Origin: Eublepharis macularius
Taxonomy: Eukaryota; Chordata; Lepidosauria; Squamata; Eublepharidae
Assembly (NCBI RefSeq): GCF_028583425.1
Contig: NC_072801.1
Span: forward strand, 21,534,001-21,598,000
Reading direction: 5' to 3'
DNA length: 64,000 nucleotides
Under the pieces are notes generated by a model that saw only the letters and a list, made by a program, of their open reading frames with translations, did no database searches and was not told the DNA's origin. The translations under genes were made by a program, and so were the position numbers. Shown in pieces: positions 39,401-51,400 of the stretch (its first letter is position 1; every line of letters begins with the position of its first letter).

Positions 39401-42400
39401 CAAACTTATTTTTCTAATTTGATCTTTGTGTCTTCATGCAGACTTCTGTACTCGGTGGTTAATTCTGGCTTCTTCCTTCCCCCTTTCGATTTCAAATAGA
39501 AAGCTTCCTCCAGTTCTTGTACTTTGCTATTATTTTGATCTGTTATTCTACTTTCTTCTTTAGATCCTACTTCTTGCATTAAGCTATCGCATGTCATTCT
39601 CCCTTTAGATCTTTAATCTTTACTTTGACATGTAGAGTTTTCCTCTTCATTGCAAGTTGTAGTCACTTATATTTTTAAAAGTCCACTTGTCTTCCCTTTA
39701 CAGCTATCTCCTAATCTCTTCTGCTCCCTTACATTTCTAAACTCTAAACTGCAACAGTTTGCAATTTCTTTCTCCCAACCTGCTTTTTGACCCTAATCAG
39801 TTTGGGCTTCCAACCTTATTATTATAAAACAGGATCTATTACTGATTTTATTCTGTTGTATGAGAAGAGTGTTGCTTATTTACAAGCCCTCCCGTTGCTG
39901 GTCTTCATATTTTTATAGTATTAATCATATTGCTTGTTCATCAGAGGTACATCTGGTCTAAAAGCTAGTAAATTCCATCTGTAGTACTGGTAATACACAA
40001 GATGTGCCAACAGTCCACACAATCCAAAAGGTAGACTGGAACAATTACAACAGGAATGCAGCCTGCAAGAGAACTGCAATGTGGTGTCAGCAATGGGTTA
40101 TCCGGTACTAGCAACCCATGGCAAATGTAATAGTTGCCGCTTCTGCATGTCCTTAATGGGATGGCCTGCCAACGGAACTCTGGCAGGTTATCTTACTCAT
40201 TGCACATGTCATCGTTTCCTATTCGTGATCCCGGTTTTTAAGCATTTTTTGTGAGACCTGTTTTGGTCCATGTTTATTTTTGATGCAGATTTTCCGTGCA
40301 ATTATCCTACCATATCAATGCACATGGAGGCTTTTTTGCGCTTCAGAAGAGCCCTCTCACACATCTCCAACCCCTCCTCTCACCATTACCCTTCCTTTAA
40401 ACATCACACATGCGTCTGGCTCGCATGCGCGATCATATAATCCCCCCTTTTAACTTTTTTAAACGGTCCTTGTGTTATTATGGTATCTATGTATACAAAG
40501 GGAATCATACTGCTGTGATTGCCACACTGGATTACTCAGCAATCTGACTATCAGTCTAGGAACAACATTGAGAACGGAGTGCAATTTCTGATTTTATTTT
40601 AAATATGGAATCACGCAATCACACTACACTACTGTTCGCATATTTATTGAACACTTTTGCATTCAAAAATTTGAGCTGGAAATCAATAGTAGAGAACGGA
40701 GTACTAGGAATTTGCAGTTTCTACAGAAGCTGAAAGACAGGACAATAGTATAGCGCAATCCCACATGTGCTCAACAAAAAAGGAAAGTTGGGCGGGAATG
40801 TGCCAATGTCATTTGTGATGAGGAGCAGAAAAAGAACGTGTACTGTCTGGGATCTTTTTTTCCCTCACAACACACACCCACAAAACACACATGAGGACGA
40901 CGTATGTGAAAGGTGAGTTCTTGAAGTGAATTGGGAAGATGTGGCTTTGGAACAGAGAAACCCCCCCAAAACTGAAACACGTGGAAGCAACCATTATCTT
41001 CAGCCCTTTAATCTTCCACTTCAAGCTGCCATTTTTGCTCAGCACATGGCAGCAAGAGAGAAATCTTTCACTACCATCGCACTAACTAAAGTAGGTAGCA
41101 ACTTGCACTAATAATATCTGATGTGGAATCTAATTTATAAAATGTGGAGAACATCTGCCAATCCTGTCCCACTTTGCAGGAATTCTCCATCCATTCTTTC
41201 TGCAAATTCTACTATGGCTCATTTTACAGGCTTCTGTGGATTACAGTGGCTAAAAAGACCAAGATATCCAATAATAGGTTGAACTGGCTCAATATCTCCA
41301 TGTGGTATCTTCTAATGTGAATACTAGCATTTTACTGTGTGCCTTTATTGGCCATAAAGGAATAAAGCTACATAGTTGTATCTACTTTAAGGTTTAAAAA
41401 AATGTACTAGACATTTGAGGTATCTGGAAAAGTCAGCACCAGTAAGTTTATTTCCCTAGCAATCAGTTCATCTTTTAAAAAAGGGGGGAAAATGTTCTAA
41501 AGACTTGTTTGAACACGCCAGTTCACCTTTAATCTCAACCACAGCAATTTCTGAGAAACAAATTCCTAAACAGAGACAATGTGCATTATGCAAGCTCAAG
41601 GTAATTAGCAAATAACCACCTTCTTTTTCTAGGGGAGCTTACAGAAAAGGGACTACTTAATCAGAAAGCTATCCTGTGTAGAAAAGTCTGTAGGCTCTTT
41701 ATGGTATTAGTTTTCAATGTTATTCCTCTGAGTGAAGGATGATTTATCATATTATTCAAATTATGAGTGTATCTAATTGGGTTGCCTTCTGGGATGGCCT
41801 CTTGGTTACTACGGGTGCAAAATTTGGACGAAAAGTGTTTGAAATGATAATGAATTTACACAAATATGACAGAAGAATTTTTGCTCATGTGACTCCCTTT
41901 GAACATCATTCAAGCCTTTTAATCTGCAAAAATGAAAAAAATTACACTCCATCTCTTGAATTTGCAAATTAAGACAATGTTGTAAAGAGTAATTGGATAC
42001 TAAATCTATTCCTAGCTCGGGCGATGCTGATTTTTTCAATGCTGCTTCCTTGCTCTTTTCAAGGGCTTCATTATAAACGTTAAAGATGGTTTTTGCAGAC
42101 TCCTAAAAATATGACAGCTCTTTGTCCAGAGTTCTCTGACCTTTTGTATCTGTACAGCAAGCATTTTATCTGCATTTAACTGGAGAGAGTCCAAATCCAT
42201 CTTTTCAATGTCTATAAAAAATGTTGCACTAGAACTTTTATGGTCTTTTGTTTGACAATTACACAGCAATGTCCCAAGTGGAAGTTGTACATTTTTAAGA
42301 GGATAGGGGACACTGAAGTGGCTGAAGTAAGAGAATCTCAATTTAGATGCTCAACTCAGGCCTTCTCTCAATATGCTGGTGCGCATAGTCAAAAAGTGAT

Positions 42401-45400
42401 TTCCAATAACATACATGCTGAGTCCATACTACTGAAAATCTCCCGCTGAAAGCTCCTTCTCCTCCAAGGTAAGAACTGTCATCACCAAGGCCAGAGAGAG
42501 AACAATCAGCAATTGGGTACTCTTTAGGGCTGCCAACTCTGGCTTGGGAAATTCCTGGAGATTTGGGGTGGGAAGGACCTTACAGGGTATAATGCCATAA
42601 AGCCCACTCTCCAAAGCTGCTATTTTCTCCAAGGAAACTGATCTTCTGTAATACGGAGATCAGTTATAATTCCACAAGATATCCAGGCCTCATCTAGAGG
42701 TTGGCAACTCTTATACACGTCTGCAAAGTCTGGCTGACCACCCCCCGCAGCTATCAATTGTGGGGGAGGTGGTGGGACCCAGCATTTACCATTTTGACAT
42801 CTTCACTTGTGTGTGAAGTGTGCGCACGCTCCCAGTATGGCACGACGATGTCAGGGATGCTCCTGTGCTTTGCGCTTGGCCAATTTGGGCCCCAAACAGG
42901 CTGAAGCCCAGGAGCACTCCTGGGGCCTGCACAATGACGTCACTCCTGGGAGTGACATCTAGGGGTGCCAGCCTCCAGGTGGTAGCTGGAGATCTCCTGG
43001 AATTACAATTGATCTCCAGGCCACAGAGATCAGTTCAACTGGAGAAAATGGCTACTTTGGAGGGTGGACTCTATGGAATTATGCCATGCTGAGGTCCTTT
43101 TCCTCCCCAAACCCTGCCTTTTCCAGGTTTCACCCCCCAAATCTCCAGGAATTTCCCAACCTGGAGCTGGCAACCCTAGTGACATTGTTGCGCCATGCAA
43201 GGAGCACGCCCCAGGAGGCCCATTCTTGTACCTTTTCACTTGCTGGCCAGGTGAGTGGTGGCAGGGGGGAGGAGGCTGGGAGTGGGGGGATCCCCTGCCC
43301 CCACCAGGGAAAAAGCAACCCTAGGCCAGAGGGAGAAGAGACAGCAGCCAGACAGCCTTCCACTGTGCTTTGAAGACAACACTGAAAACCCCTCCCTGAG
43401 TGCCTGTTATTGGTTATTAATTAGTTTTGAGAGCGACGAAAAACTAAAACAAAACTCTCAAAGCCCCGCTTCTTTCCTGAAGGCTGAGTTCAGTACATTA
43501 CTCCTTTGTGAGTGAGTGGGCTATGTGAGTGTCAGCGTGAGTGTGTGTGTGTGTGAGAGAGAGAGAGACAGTGTGAGTGAGATTGACTTTAGTATATGGA
43601 AGGTATGTGAAAATTCAATGTAATGCTGCAGCCATATACTCCTGTACTTGAGAGTGGATCCCACTGTAATCACTGTAGCCTATTTCTTAGTGTATGTGTA
43701 TTGCATGAGATTTATCTTATAAGTCATTGTATTAGAGAGATTAATATTAACAAATGTTCATATGCATTCCTCTAATAAAAGTAGCACTACCAATGACAAC
43801 AAAAGTGTTAGCTAGCCAGGCATGATACGTGCCATGCAAATAAGATTCCTGTGCTTTCCAACAAAATCCTGCTAGATGAAAGTTGCCAAAGAAAATAATA
43901 TTTTGTTACTCCCTTCCTGATCTCAACTTCCTTTACTGTCTTCCATACTTCTGAATTTAGTGCCAAACTAGATGAAACACTGGGCAGATCCAGAAAGGGA
44001 TCTGCCCAGTGTTTTTCAAAGGGAAATGGTAGCCATTGGGGAGGGATCACAGTGCAGGGAAAGAACTGGTTTAATCTACTTCACACACAGTTTCTAACAC
44101 AGCCCCCCCACCTGCTATTCACCCTGGAAGGGAGGAAGAAAAAGACAGGGAAAGGGTGTCTATGCTTTTCCCCTTCCAGGGCTAAAAATAGCCGAAGTTG
44201 GGGTAGCTTTAACCAGCGAATATGCAGTCTTGTCTAGTTTGGCCAAACAACCCTTATGGAGAAGGGGAGGGGGCAGAGAGCTGCTTTTCCTGTATATGGA
44301 GTTCTGTAAAAACTTCCATATATAGCAGGCCTTGTATAAAAATAGTTGCCAGACATGCCAGTCACTGTATTGTGTACGAAGGACTGATATGCTTCCAACA
44401 CATAAGGCATTTTGATATTCTTGGTATTTTGTTCTGCAGTTGCAGTTGTGTCTGGCCAGTCTTTCTTAAAATAACTTGCAAAGCAAAGAAGGTAACTTGG
44501 TTTATGAATTATTTGCTTTTTGCTGTTTGCCTATCTGCCACTCCCTAAGATTCAATACAGAATGCAAAGAACCACACCACAATGGCTTTAAAAGGGAAAC
44601 AGGCAAGGTAAGCAGCGCAGCGGCCAAGCATGACTCAAGAATTACAAGTTCCTCACTCACTACAGACGAGTGAACAAGGGCCGAGTTTCCTGTTAACAAG
44701 ATACATTGTGGCTCAATTCAGAATTACAACTGAAACTAGGGTTTAGGGATTTGCAAAGATCAGGCTTTGGGATGAGGTACTCCTTACTATTTCCTTGGCA
44801 TAAAATTCTCTCCCCGCCGCCCCAGTTCAGGAGTTGCGTGTGATGGTTCCCAAAATGAAAGCAAGATGCTTCTGCAATAACTGAAAGAATCTGGTAAGGC
44901 CGTGTGCCGTTCCGAATCCTAAGGCCTAATGTCCAAGCCTGAACTAGACACAAATGACAGAGATGCAAGCCCTTTCAATAGCTTTCTGTATTCCTTATAT
45001 GCTGTTGTTTTTTCTTCAGGCAGCTCCTTCTTCCAAGCCAAACTATTTTAAACCTACAAATTGGGAGGAAGAACGCATGTGTGTGGAATCTGAGGAAAAT
45101 TATTTTTTCATCATCCTATTCAAACTGTCATCAAAACCAAAAGAAATAACACAGGAACACTAATTTCTCCTGCAATTTTTTAAAAAATGCTAAGAGTGGG
45201 ATGCTTTATTTTCTGTCTGGCAACATTTGAAATTGAGATGTACCCAAGATTCTTTGCAGTGTAGATTAAAACTTCTGATATTTGGGTTAGCTGACAAATG
45301 CAAATATAGACATGCATTAAACACATACACACTTTGCTCATGAAAAGAATTTGCCAATTCAAATGATGACATTTCCTATGTAACTCAGGTTTGGAAAGGG

Positions 45401-48400
45401 CAAACTGTATGGTAGGTATGCTTGGTAGCAGTAGGGCTGCCCTGACTCCTGGGATAGTGAGAGACTTCCTGCCACTTCCACCCACTGCCATTGTTTGCCG
45501 CCACTCAGTTGGGCAGCAGGAGAAATGCCCCTGCAAAAGTGGGGGGGTTGACACCCCTCCAGTGTGATAATGTTGCTTCCAGTGTGACCCAGAAGTGACA
45601 ATATCACGTTGGGTGATGCTCTAGTATTTGCCCAAAACTCTCTGGTTAAGCCACAGAGCATTGGGCAAATGCTAGAGTGTCACCCCCAGTACAATAATGT
45701 CACTTCTGTGTTGCACTGACAGTGATGTCATTGAGCTGGGGATGCCAATTGCCCCTCCCCAGCTGTAAGTACCTCCCTCCCACATCTCCCAATAGTTGCA
45801 TGGCTGTTACTACCACAGTCTTACAGTCTCTCTCCACCCAGTCAATTGTCCAGTTAAGTTAGCATAAGAGAGGTGGCTCCAATTTAGTTGCACGCATCAG
45901 CAGTCAAAAAGAATTCTACAGTTTAACTGAATAATCTGATACACTTACCCAATTCTTTAGATACTGGCGATGCGACTGCTATGTCTCCTATTTTTGCAAC
46001 ACCATCATAGTAAGCTCTTCCCGCAAGAATCATGGCTAGAGAAAGAGATTTGGAAATGGAGTAAAATAACTATTTAACCTAAACGTATAAAGCATGTTAT
46101 AAATCTATTTATCTATGTCCCATGAGGAAGGGAGTCTTAATGAAAAAAGCATATAGCTGATAAATTGTATTGTATATGGACTATAGAACATATCAACAGA
46201 AGCTGAAAACAGACATGAGATTTCTCTTGGCAATATATTATTAAAATTGTATGTAATGAAAAAAACAAGTCAGATGTTCTTAAAAGCAAACCCAATGATG
46301 TGCTTTAAAACATTCAACTTTCATTTTTAGTGAACATAAAGTGTGCATGTGTCATCCCACTAAATATACCCAAATATACTCAACTGTTCTTATTTACCAA
46401 GGACAACTTCTACTTTTTGTCCATGGAAAATCACTGTACCTATTTATTTATAGTCCATCTTTCTTGCTGGGACTCAAGGCAGATTACAGGATATAAAACA
46501 GTGCAATCAGACAGCACAGGATAACCGAAGAATAAAGCAATTTGACTCAGATTATAGAATTAGAGCTCAGTGTAAACAACAACTACTAAAATAACATCCC
46601 CATTTATTGTTACTCCCAGATTATTTGAACAGACCTAAGACAAATTCACATAGAGAGCCAGTTTGGTGTAGTGTAGTGGTTAAGAGCGGCAGGACTCTAA
46701 TCTGGAGAATTGGGTTTGATTTCCCACTTTTCAGCTTGGAAACCAGTTGGGTGACCTTAGGTCAGTCACAGCTTCTCTCAGCCCTACCAACTACACAGGG
46801 TGATGGTCGTGAAGATAATAATAACACACTTTGTAAACAACTGAGTGGGTGTTAAGTTGTCTTGAAGGGCGGTATATAAATTGAATGTTGTTGTTGTTGT
46901 TGTTGTTGTTATTATTATTATTATTATGCTATTGCTTATAAGAACACAATGGATAGTATTCTGTAAACAGATTTGCACCTATATTTAATTGTAAAATCTG
47001 TTTCCAAGGACAATCAAATCTAGAAAAAGGCTGTTAATAATACTGAATAAATGCCACCAGCTTACAATTCAATGCATTTCCTTAATCACCAAGTTCAGTG
47101 TAACACAGCTAACCACAAGAATGCCTTATGTAATGGTACTTTCTAAGCTACAGGTAATTTCAATATTTAAAAAGGGTAAGAACTCTCAAGGAGTTTGATT
47201 AAAGATTAGAGGTCAGAAGAAGAGAAGCACCTTGTTTTCAAAGAAAAGTGGGAGAGGGGAAGCAAACGACACCCCCCCCACACACACATAATTCTGTACC
47301 AATATATTTCAGACACAGTTCAGCTGTTTCAAGGAAGCAATAACATATGAGAGGTATTACTGAGTTTGGTTGTTCTCTGTAAATTATTTCCATGTTATTT
47401 TGCATTTATGATTTAAATACCAATGTGTATTCTGATACATGGGTCACAAAAACAGAATTTAAACTAGATAGTAACCAGAAGGCAAATACACACATGAAAG
47501 TGGCATTATCCATCAAAATCTGTTTTCCCTAGATCTTCTGGGCACTTGGAACAGATCTGTTTACCAATAACATCCACTGATTGATTTAACACATTTTGAC
47601 ATATTAAAAAGATGCTCCTGATTTTTTGGGAACCTGTTGTTGTTGTGGCTGCTGTTGTTTAGTTTAAGTACCTACAAAGCCATGGATGGCAGGCACCATC
47701 TTGGAAGAAGCATTCTTTTTCGCCTCTCATGCCCAAGAAGGAATGCCTCTTCCAAGAGGCACGTACGTTGCAGTTGGCATGATCTAATAATTATGATGCC
47801 AATGTAGGAAAAAGCAGCCTATAAATATTTTAGATAACAGTTGTTCTGTTTCCAGGTGCAAATGTATACCGATATGATTAATTTAAAGCAACATGATTAA
47901 TTCACTAAGAGATCTTTGAACAGCCCTACTTATAATCTACCTTAAACCATCAGGTGAGGGAGCAGAAAGTCAGGAAGTAACAACAACGTAGGGCCTGGGA
48001 GGCAGCAGTTGCGGATAAGGTGAGAAAATGACGTTTTGTTGATATTAGGGGGTGGGGGGGTTGCTGAATAATCAGACCCAGGAGCTGGAACCTGGGAGTT
48101 CCAGTAAGGGAAGTTCCTGGTAGGGGAAGGGGCCAGGCCAGCATAGGATGTGTCAGAGGAGAGATCGATCAGGATGCAGCACGATGCACACAAGACGAGA
48201 TAATAGCAACAGTTTTCTAGCCAGGAAGAAGCAGCTCCTCCCCTGGCTCTGCCCCCCCCAGACTTTAGTCCTTCCCCTGAGAGTCAGAAAAGGTGGCTAA
48301 AATCCTGAAACTTCCAGTTGGTACCCTGATACCAGACAATTCTAATTGGTTTTGAGGAAAGAATCTAGAAGAAAACAGTGAATACAAGCAAAACTCAGGG

Positions 48401-51400
48401 TCAGAAACTGGCAGAATAAATGTGTAAGACAGAGAGATGAGAGTGGGAGGAATCAGTAGGGCTAGGGCTGCCAGCTCCAATTTAGGAAATTCCTGGAGAT
48501 CTGGGGGGGGGGGGGGTAAAACCTGGAGAAAGTGGGGTTTGGGGAGGGAAAGGACCTTGGCATGGCATAATTTCATAGAGTCCAGCCCCCAAAGTAGCCA
48601 TTTTCTCCAGGGGAACAGATCGCTGTGGCCTGGAGACCAGTTGTAATTCTGGGAGATCTCCAGCCCCTACGTGGAGGCTGGCAACCCTAAGTAGGGCTTA
48701 AGTTTTATATCGTAATATGGAAAGAAAGAGGAAACAGATCTAGTCAGGGGCAGGGACATGAAGGAGCCTTAAAAGGGAGGACCATAACACTGTAAAGGGC
48801 AACAAGATAAGGTTTATAAACCAGAAATTGCAACTCTTGAATGCCACTCCCTCTTATATTAACTGTGTTCTTAGAAGCTAGGAACATATGAAGCTGTCTT
48901 ATACAGAGACAGGCCATTGGTCCATCCAGCTCCATATTGTCTAACTGGCAGCTGCTCTTCCAGTCTCAGGTTGAGAAATATGCTCTCCAACACCTGCAAC
49001 ATGAAACCCTTTAACTAGAGATACCGGGGATCGAACCTGGGACCTTCTGCAGATGCTCTCTTGGTAAGCCACAGGCCCTCCCAAAGATGAGCGAGCTAGA
49101 TGGCTGTCAGCCAAGTAGAGAAGGGCCATATAGATTCTTTACATCTCTCTTTTTTCATGGAAATCCAGTTTTCTGAATGTGTCATCGCTTCATACCTTCC
49201 AAAGCTGCTGATAAGCAGCCAATAAATAATCCACGGCAGGTGCTGCTGACTCTCCCTGTATCCTGTTCCATTACAGGTTCAGCAAAACCATTTTCAAGTA
49301 CAGCATCAACCATCACAGAATTGCAGTTCTGCTATGCTGTCATACAGGAAAAACGCAGACTAAATTTTCTGCGAGGAAGCCAGTCTGACCCAGGGCAAAA
49401 TGGAAAACATTTCCAGTCTGTAAATAGCTGAAGTCTTTGATACTTTTTTCAAATCTGAATTAAATTTCCTTGAGGGTAGGGAGAGTTAGCAGAGTTTGGA
49501 GGCAATGTGTTCTCAAAGCCTTAAAATGGGGGTGGGGAGATCAGGGCACTGTTTTTTAAGGGCCAGTTCACATGACCAAATAATAGCCCTCAAGGTTGTA
49601 GCAACTTCATGGAAATCCAAGGCGCATGACTGAGGGCTGCACTGGGACATGATGGCTTTGCCTTTATGTCCAAGGATTACTATTCAATGAACAAGGCACA
49701 TAGAAAAATCTTACTGTTCATATGCTGTACTGCATTCCATGCGTGTACAATGGAACAAACTACTGTTTCATCATCTAGTGAACTGTAAGGAGTGCCAAGG
49801 GGGCTACACACAGAGGGCTAATTTATAGATTTAGGGGGGGGGTAACAAATTACTCGTAGACCAGAACAGTTTGTCACACACCAATCACTCAAAATTTCTT
49901 GCAACACGTAGGGTTTAGCAAACAAGCAAATATGTACTTTTGTATAGTTCTGATGCAGAAACATTGTGAAAAATGAACACAGTACACAAAGCTACTTATA
50001 AAAGAAACAGGTTCCTGACATGCTGTACAAAGCCTACAATCAATTTCTTCAGAGCTGCTGCTATGGAAGTATGAAGTACCGTACATAATTAGGACATTTA
50101 TTCCTATCAACAATTTGACCAGCCAAAATACTGAAGTTCTTCTGTGCAGAAAGCTGACTGCCTTGTCAGATTATAATGAACTTTTCCCTAAAACACACAC
50201 TTAAAAGCTAGCATGAAGAACTGTTTATATCATACATTTCCTTTTATCCTATTTAAAGAGCAGAGCGTTCAGTTAAAAAAAATGTAAAGTTAATGGGATA
50301 TAAATGGATGTTTGAGACAAATCAGATTCTCTCATCTGTCTCCATCATGTTTTAATTTAGTAGTTTCAAAAGAGCACTATAAGTGGAAAAATATGTCCCA
50401 CAGGCTCACTGGAAGAAAGCCACGTGCATTTCTTTTACCAGCTTCTCAAAGCTCTGCATTGCACCATGGGATAAACCATGTGATATGAGCTCACACATAC
50501 CCCAAACAAGGCCATCTTCTCTGCCATGAAGAGAGGTGCATGAATGAAGTCAAAAGAAACTGAATGGATCTTTGTTTTAGCAGTGGTGCCACTAAACTAA
50601 GGCTGAAACCCTAAGTACACTTTCCTGAGAGTAAACTTCACTAGATAAAAGAGAACTTACTGCTGAGTTACATTGTGCATTAGACTTGCAGCCTTTCAAA
50701 CTGATTTAGCTCTTCTAATATCACCAGTGGTCTATCCTAACGGTGCAATCCTAAACAGAGTTACTCCAGTCTAAGCCCACATTTCACTGGGCTTAGAAAC
50801 TCTGTTTAGGACTGCATTGTTAGGCTTGCTAGTACCCCAGCAAACAGGGCTTATCCTGCACGCAAACAAAGCCCAAGGTGACGAGGCTCATGAAAATGTC
50901 CACAATCCTACTTGCTGGCCCACGCATGCCCAGATGAGTCATTTTGACTTTCTTAAAAGTTTCACATCCAGAGACAGTTATGACTCATTATTTAATCATC
51001 TTTTGCAACATCACAAAGCATCAGTATTGCACCAGCACTGCAAGGATGCTATCGAGGCACTTTAGGGCAGGCATGAGGGAACAAACACGTAGGGTCAAAA
51101 GGGGGTGAAAGACTACCCAACTGAAAAAGGTCACAGCACTGAATTCCAAAGTTTTAGCATCATCAGTCCTATTTTAATCTTGCCTTTAACTCCCATACAA
51201 CCAACCTCCCCGGCCCTCCACATTCTTCCTGCAGACAAATATTGTTAAGTACTTTGTACACTGAAGAGTACTTAAAAACAAAAAAGATTAATGACAGGGC
51301 AAGCTGAATTTCCAAAGCTCTTCGTACAAAATATGTACAGGCTCTCCATGGTAAATGAGAAACAACAGAAGCCAAATCCTTTTGACCTAAACTCCTAAAG

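Larger units (their letters stand above)
18183..45948 (-). other. BAIAP2L1: BAIAP2L1 intron 3 (27.8 kb, phase 1)
   Basis: The largest intron seen, with donor GTAAGT after exon 3 and acceptor gtcaacag before exon 4. It holds most of the mobile elements listed separately: L1, BovB, L2-like, SINEs, hAT-like elements, a palindromic TTA-flanked element, a foldback and microsatellites. No nested gene was recognised. Stretches where I see nothing identifiable include about 19000-19870, 21900-22630, 22830-23600, 29000-30430, 31040-32080, 36500-37190, 37530-38090 and 39850-41800. Confidence 0.85.
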
